Origin: Fibrobacter succinogenes
GTDB taxonomy: Bacteria > Fibrobacterota > Fibrobacteria > Fibrobacterales > Fibrobacteraceae
Direction of reading: 5' to 3'
DNA: 64,000 nucleotides
NCBI GenBank assembly: GCA_902779055.1
Contig: CACZAD010000007.1
Location: forward strand, 310,001 to 374,000
Each line of letters opens with the position of its first letter. The stretch's first letter is position 1. Under the pieces are notes generated by a model, which worked only from the letters and a program-made list of their open reading frames with translations, had not been told where the DNA came from and did no database searches. A program made the position numbers and the translations under genes. Below are positions 60,215-64,000 of this stretch, piece by piece.

Positions 60215-62851
60215 ATGGGATCCAATCGTAATTTCAAGTCTATTCTTGTAAGTTCTGCGCTTGCTGCAGGGCTTGCTGTTCCATCTTTTGCTGCGCCTCG
60301 TCAAATGGAAAACTTGACGCGCGGCCTTGTCGCGTCAAACGTGGGCAAGGGTATGCTGGTTAGCTGGCGCTTGTTGGGCACCGACGACCCGGCGACGGAA
60401 TTTGTCCTCTATCGTGATGGAAAGAAGATTGCCTCGGTTGGTAAGTCTGCCGGCACGAGCTACCTTGATGCTGCGGGCGCAACGACCTCCAAGTACACGG
60501 TGGCTGCCGTTGTCGATGGTAAAGAACAGTCCCAGATTGGTCTGTCTCTCGTTTTGGATAAGACGGTCTCGAACAGCGGAAATTCCTTCCCCTACAAGAC
60601 GATTAAACTTGAAGTTCCTGCAGCACAGACTATGCCGAACGGTGAAACGTGCACTTACGTTCCGAACGATATGAGCACGGCTGACCTCGATGGTGACGGC
60701 GAATATGAATTGGTTCTCAAATGGGATCCGTCTAACGCTCACGATAACTCGCAAACGGGTTATACGGGTACCGTGTTTATTGATGCCTACAAGCTGAATG
60801 GCAAGCGCCTTTGGCGCATTGACCTCGGCAAGAATATCCGCGCAGGTGCTCATTACACGCAATTCCAGGTCTTTGACTACGATGGCGACGGCAAGGCGGA
60901 AATGATCGTGAAGACCGCCGACGGTACAATCGACGGAACAGGCAAGGCGATTGGCGACAAGTCCAAGGATTACCGTGACGGCAACGGCCTTGTGCTCAAG
61001 GGACCGGAATACTTGACCGTTTTCCGCGGTGCTGATGGCGCTGCGGTTTCGACGGTTGATTTTGTGCCGAGTCGAGACATCAACCAGCATGTGAAGGGCA
61101 AGGATGGCAAGGGCTACTGGGGCGACAACTACGGTAACCGTTGCGAACGCTACTTAGCTGCTACAGGCTATCTCGATGGCGTCCATCCGAGTGCAATTTT
61201 TGCACGTGGTTATTACACGTCTGCTTATGTAGTTGCATACGATTTCGATGGCAAGACTTTGAAGCAACGCTGGTACCACAAGTCTGAAGACCCGGGCAAG
61301 GGACTTTATGGCGAAGGTAACCATAGCCTCCAGGCGGCAGACCTTGATGGCGATGGCTATGATGAAGTGTTTTTCGGTGCTGCAGCCTTGAACCATGATG
61401 GCACCCTGCGTTACCGCACTGGTCTTGGCCATGGCGACGCTCACCATATCGGTGATCTGGATCCGGACCATCCGGGGCTTGAATCCTGGGACGTTCACGA
61501 ACACAAGGATGCTCAGTATACCGAAGAAATGCGCGGCCATGACGGTAAGGTTATTTGGGGTACTCCGCAGCCTTCTTCCGGTGGAGTGGACAATGGTCGT
61601 GGCATGGCGGCGGACGTTGATTCTGAATATCGTGGCTATGAAATGTGGTCTGCAAAGGGTGGTGGAATGAAAACCGCTAAGGGTAAGCTCATTGGAACGC
61701 CTGCAGTGTCTCAGAATTTCCGTATTTATTTTGACGGTGATGAATACGATGAGCTTTTGGACGGTGCTTTTGTAACAAAGTTTAACTCCATCGACAAGAA
61801 GTCCGAAACTTATTTTGACGGTCCGGCCGCGCTTGGCGCAACGGGCTGCAACGGCACCAAGAATACCCCGAGCCTTGTGGCGGACCTCTTTGGTGACTGG
61901 CGTGAAGAGCTTGTGGTGCGTTCCGAAAAGGATCCGACCACGATTTACATCGTTTCTACTCCGGTGGCAAGCCCGCACCGCGTCTATACCTTGATGCACG
62001 ACGCCACGTACCGTACTGCGGTTGCCTCCGAAAATACGGCATACAACCAGCCGCCGCATGTGGGATTCTTTATGCCGGACATGGTGAAGAAACTCAAACA
62101 GCCGGATATTTACGTGGTCGGTGAAAATGTCGAAGTGCCGGTCGATACGACTCCGGTCGTGAACGATGGTTTGTCCATGCTTGATGCCTCTAAGCCGAAG
62201 GATGGCGTTGGTTGGACAGAATCGACGAATGAAGGATTCCTCAAAAACGGTTACTTCAATTTTGATAACACTCTTTCAAGCTATGGCATTTGGGAAATCT
62301 TCTCGAAGACCGAAGCAAAAACGACTCTTATAATCCGCTATGCTAATGGTGGAAATAGTGACCGTAGCATGGCTGTCTATATGAATGGCGCATCTGCAGG
62401 TACGTTGAGTTTCCCGCCTACAGGCTGGACTACGTATAAAGAAGCGACTATTGACGTGAAACTGAAAGCTGGCGTCAATACGCTTAAGCTGACGTCGATG
62501 ACAAGTGACGGTGGCCCGAATGTCGATATGTTCACGTTCGGAATTGACGGCGTAGAACTTTACGATGGAACGCAGGTTGTTGACAAGCCGGTATCGATTG
62601 TTCCGCAGATGTTTATGCCGAACGTCTACAATCCGGTGACGGGAATTCTCAAGACTCGTGAAGCTGGGCTTGCTGAAATTTACGCTTACGATATGACGGG
62701 TAAGCTCGTTGGCGGAATCTCCCGCAATGTGACTGCCGGAACGTCTAAGGTGATGTTTGACCGCGAAATGCTCCCGCGTGGTGCTTACATGATGGTTGTG
62801 AAATTAAACGGTCGCGTGATTTCGAAGAGCTTGCGTAAGGCCGCAAAATAA
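60215..62851 (+). CDS. PL11 rhamnogalacturonan lyase with CBM and C-terminal sorting domain
   Basis: 878 residues from ATG 60215 after TAGGAG; an in-frame TTG at 60209 is too near that site. Signal peptide ending SFAAPRQ. The PL11 catalytic domain begins MENLTRGLVASNVGKGMLVS with WRLLGTDDPATEF, followed by Asp/Gly-rich calcium-binding segments (ADLDGDGEYEL, FDYDGDGKAE). About residues 660-795 resemble a CBM6/35-like beta-sandwich (GVGWTESTNEGF...NGASAGTLSFPPTGW). The last 85 residues (IYAYDMTGKLVGGISRNVTA, LPRGAYMMVVKLNGRVISKS) look like a type IX secretion sorting domain. It cuts the pectin RG-I backbone by beta-elimination. Confidence 0.9.
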   Translation: MGSNRNFKSILVSSALAAGLAVPSFAAPRQMENLTRGLVASNVGKGMLVSWRLLGTDDPATEFVLYRDGKKIASVGKSAGTSYLDAAGATTSKYTVAAVVDGKEQSQIGLSLVLDKTVSNSGNSFPYKTIKLEVPAAQTMPNGETCTYVPNDMSTADLDGDGEYELVLKWDPSNAHDNSQTGYTGTVFIDAYKLNGKRLWRIDLGKNIRAGAHYTQFQVFDYDGDGKAEMIVKTADGTIDGTGKAIGDKSKDYRDGNGLVLKGPEYLTVFRGADGAAVSTVDFVPSRDINQHVKGKDGKGYWGDNYGNRCERYLAATGYLDGVHPSAIFARGYYTSAYVVAYDFDGKTLKQRWYHKSEDPGKGLYGEGNHSLQAADLDGDGYDEVFFGAAALNHDGTLRYRTGLGHGDAHHIGDLDPDHPGLESWDVHEHKDAQYTEEMRGHDGKVIWGTPQPSSGGVDNGRGMAADVDSEYRGYEMWSAKGGGMKTAKGKLIGTPAVSQNFRIYFDGDEYDELLDGAFVTKFNSIDKKSETYFDGPAALGATGCNGTKNTPSLVADLFGDWREELVVRSEKDPTTIYIVSTPVASPHRVYTLMHDATYRTAVASENTAYNQPPHVGFFMPDMVKKLKQPDIYVVGENVEVPVDTTPVVNDGLSMLDASKPKDGVGWTESTNEGFLKNGYFNFDNTLSSYGIWEIFSKTEAKTTLIIRYANGGNSDRSMAVYMNGASAGTLSFPPTGWTTYKEATIDVKLKAGVNTLKLTSMTSDGGPNVDMFTFGIDGVELYDGTQVVDKPVSIVPQMFMPNVYNPVTGILKTREAGLAEIYAYDMTGKLVGGISRNVTAGTSKVMFDREMLPRGAYMMVVKLNGRVISKSLRKAAK

Positions 62852-62858
62852 CTTGTGT

Positions 62859-62887
62859 GCTTCCGGGAGTTGCTTTCGGAAGCTTTT
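62859..62887 (+). terminator. Hairpin between the PL11 and esterase genes
   Basis: GCTTCCG / CGGAAGC stem (62859-62865 with 62877-62883), 11-base loop, then four Ts. It is a weak terminator, possibly allowing read-through. Confidence 0.5.
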
Positions 62888-62910
62888 GGAATTTTTTAAG
62901 AGGTTTTCAA

Positions 62911-64000
62911 ATGGGTATGTTTTCTAAGGTTTGGCAGGGTGCTGTTGTAGCCTCGATGTTGGCGACTCCGCTTGCGATTGCGAAGGTTACAATTTATATG
63001 CTTGGCGATTCCACCATGCAGGACTGGGCTGATGGTTATTATCCCAAACAGGGCCAGGGCCAGGATTTTCATTACTGGTTCGATGTAAACAAGGCGGCAG
63101 TGGTGAACCGTGGACAGGGCGGTATGTCGCTTGGTGGCGGCGGTAAGGACAAAAAGGGTAACACCGCGGTCGGCTATTACGACATGTTCTTTAAGAAGGG
63201 CTGCTCCAATGGTGGTTGCATTGCGGACAAGTTGCAGGCTGGCGACTATGTCGTTGTCCAGTTCGGTATTAACGACGTGAACTACAGCACGGAAGACTTC
63301 TTTGCCTCCAACATGAAAAAGCTTGTGAGCGATGTCAGGGCGAAAGGCGCTTATCCGATTATCATGAGCCCGATTCGTCGCTTGTACTATGATTCTCCAA
63401 CGCAGATCCATAACAGCTATCGTGGCTACCCGGCTCTTAACCAGAGCCTTGCAACGGAATTGAACGTTCCGTTTATCGATATGAGCGAAATGGTCGCGAA
63501 CTACATGATTTCTGTGGGCGAACGCTATTCGGCACAGTTTATCTTCAACTATGCTACAAAATCTGAATATAGCAACTTGGGCAGTGACCAGACGGACCAG
63601 GTGCATTTACAGATGAACGGTGCGAATGCCTTTGGACGTATCATTACAGAACAGATGCGCGCCCACAAGGATCCGATTGTGAAAAAACTTGGCGACTACA
63701 TGGCGCCTATGTACCAGGTAGATGTCAAGGTGAGCCCGGAAGGCGCTGCCGAAGCGACTTCTCTTAGCGCTTACTACCCGAAGGGCATGACGGTTATGCT
63801 CAAGACCATTCCGAAGTCCGGCAAAAAGTTCTTGGGCTGGTATGACGGTAACGGCAACAAGGTCGGCGCCCCGAGCCGCTCCAATGTAAAGTCTCCGTAC
63901 ATCCACACGTTTGTCATGGGTTCTGCATCGACGCAGTTCACTGCAGTGTATGAAGGCGGTACCGCTCAGAAGTACACGGGCGATGGCAAGGCTTTGACCG
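62911..64000 (+). CDS. SGNH rhamnogalacturonan acetylesterase (3' end outside window)
   Basis: Open from ATG 62911, after GAGG at 62900, to the window end. It starts MGMFSKVWQGAVVASMLATP, a signal peptide. The SGNH motifs are visible: block I YMLGDSTMQDW (Ser), NRGQGG (Gly), FGINDV (Asn) and DQVHL (His, with Asp). This matches CE12-type rhamnogalacturonan acetylesterases. After about residue 250 a repeat-like beta domain follows (VDVKVSPEGAAEATSLSAYY). It deacetylates RG-I, helping the PL11 lyase just upstream. Confidence 0.88.
   Translation, partial: MGMFSKVWQGAVVASMLATPLAIAKVTIYMLGDSTMQDWADGYYPKQGQGQDFHYWFDVNKAAVVNRGQGGMSLGGGGKDKKGNTAVGYYDMFFKKGCSNGGCIADKLQAGDYVVVQFGINDVNYSTEDFFASNMKKLVSDVRAKGAYPIIMSPIRRLYYDSPTQIHNSYRGYPALNQSLATELNVPFIDMSEMVANYMISVGERYSAQFIFNYATKSEYSNLGSDQTDQVHLQMNGANAFGRIITEQMRAHKDPIVKKLGDYMAPMYQVDVKVSPEGAAEATSLSAYYPKGMTVMLKTIPKSGKKFLGWYDGNGNKVGAPSRSNVKSPYIHTFVMGSASTQFTAVYEGGTAQKYTGDGKALT

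Overview
The window looks like a chromosome segment of a Fibrobacter species (phylum Fibrobacterota). The basis is gene content: three proteins with the 'Fibrobacter succinogenes major paralogous' (FISUMP) domain, secreted lipoproteins with long serine-rich linkers, a pectin and arabinogalactan degradation set (GH53, expansin-like, PL11, SGNH esterase), and a sorting-type C-terminal domain on the PL11 enzyme. Many starts follow a TATATT -10-like box. No CRISPR array, rRNA or insertion sequence was seen, and the only tRNA is tRNA-Gln(TTG).

Layout. 1-5.4 kb: a truncated pentapeptide-repeat protein, a geranylgeranyl-reductase-like flavoprotein, SufE, an anchored alanine-rich protein, TsaE and carboxynorspermidine decarboxylase. 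5.4-11.2 kb: a small two-gene hypothetical cassette, a FecCD-type permease with its ATPase, a TraB/GumN lipoprotein, a sigma-54 activator and ProC. 11.4-28.3 kb is mainly housekeeping: Rho with a long disordered N-terminus, folK/deoxynucleoside kinase/panC, a CHASE2 adenylate cyclase, FtsK, IspE, tRNA-Gln, ribosomal protein L25, a small lipoprotein, Pth, a FISUMP lipoprotein and GuaB. 28.4-38.7 kb: a lipoprotein of unknown function, an expansin-like lipoprotein, DUF4321-GatA, a cation diffusion facilitator, Ung, a SAM methyltransferase, a GH53 galactanase, and a CobW GTPase with a Fur/Zur-type regulator behind a perfect 23-bp palindrome.

38.8-54.2 kb is a compact defence island. Read on the minus strand it runs hsdM, hsdS, an Abi_C/HEPN-type gene, a 1625-residue HATPase protein with a NO VEIN-type C-terminus, then hsdR and a YgjP-type metallopeptidase. 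A plus-strand AbiE-like toxin-antitoxin operon with a small third gene sits between the two halves. The Abi_C gene is translationally coupled to hsdS and followed at 10 bp by the ATPase gene. A HEPN RNase candidate embedded in a type I restriction operon recalls the E. coli prr locus, but the ATPase partner is different. This is the best candidate for an undescribed system.

54.2-64 kb: a short UvrA paralogue whose coding sequence carries two in-frame copies of a dispersed palindromic repeat, a tandem pair of FISUMP lipoproteins, an outer-membrane-type protein coupled to a YihY/BrkB protein, then a PL11 rhamnogalacturonan lyase and an SGNH rhamnogalacturonan acetylesterase cut by the window end.

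Several families of short dispersed repeats fill the gaps between genes. No gene-free stretch exceeds about 300 bases. Family names come from recognising motifs by eye; no database search was run.
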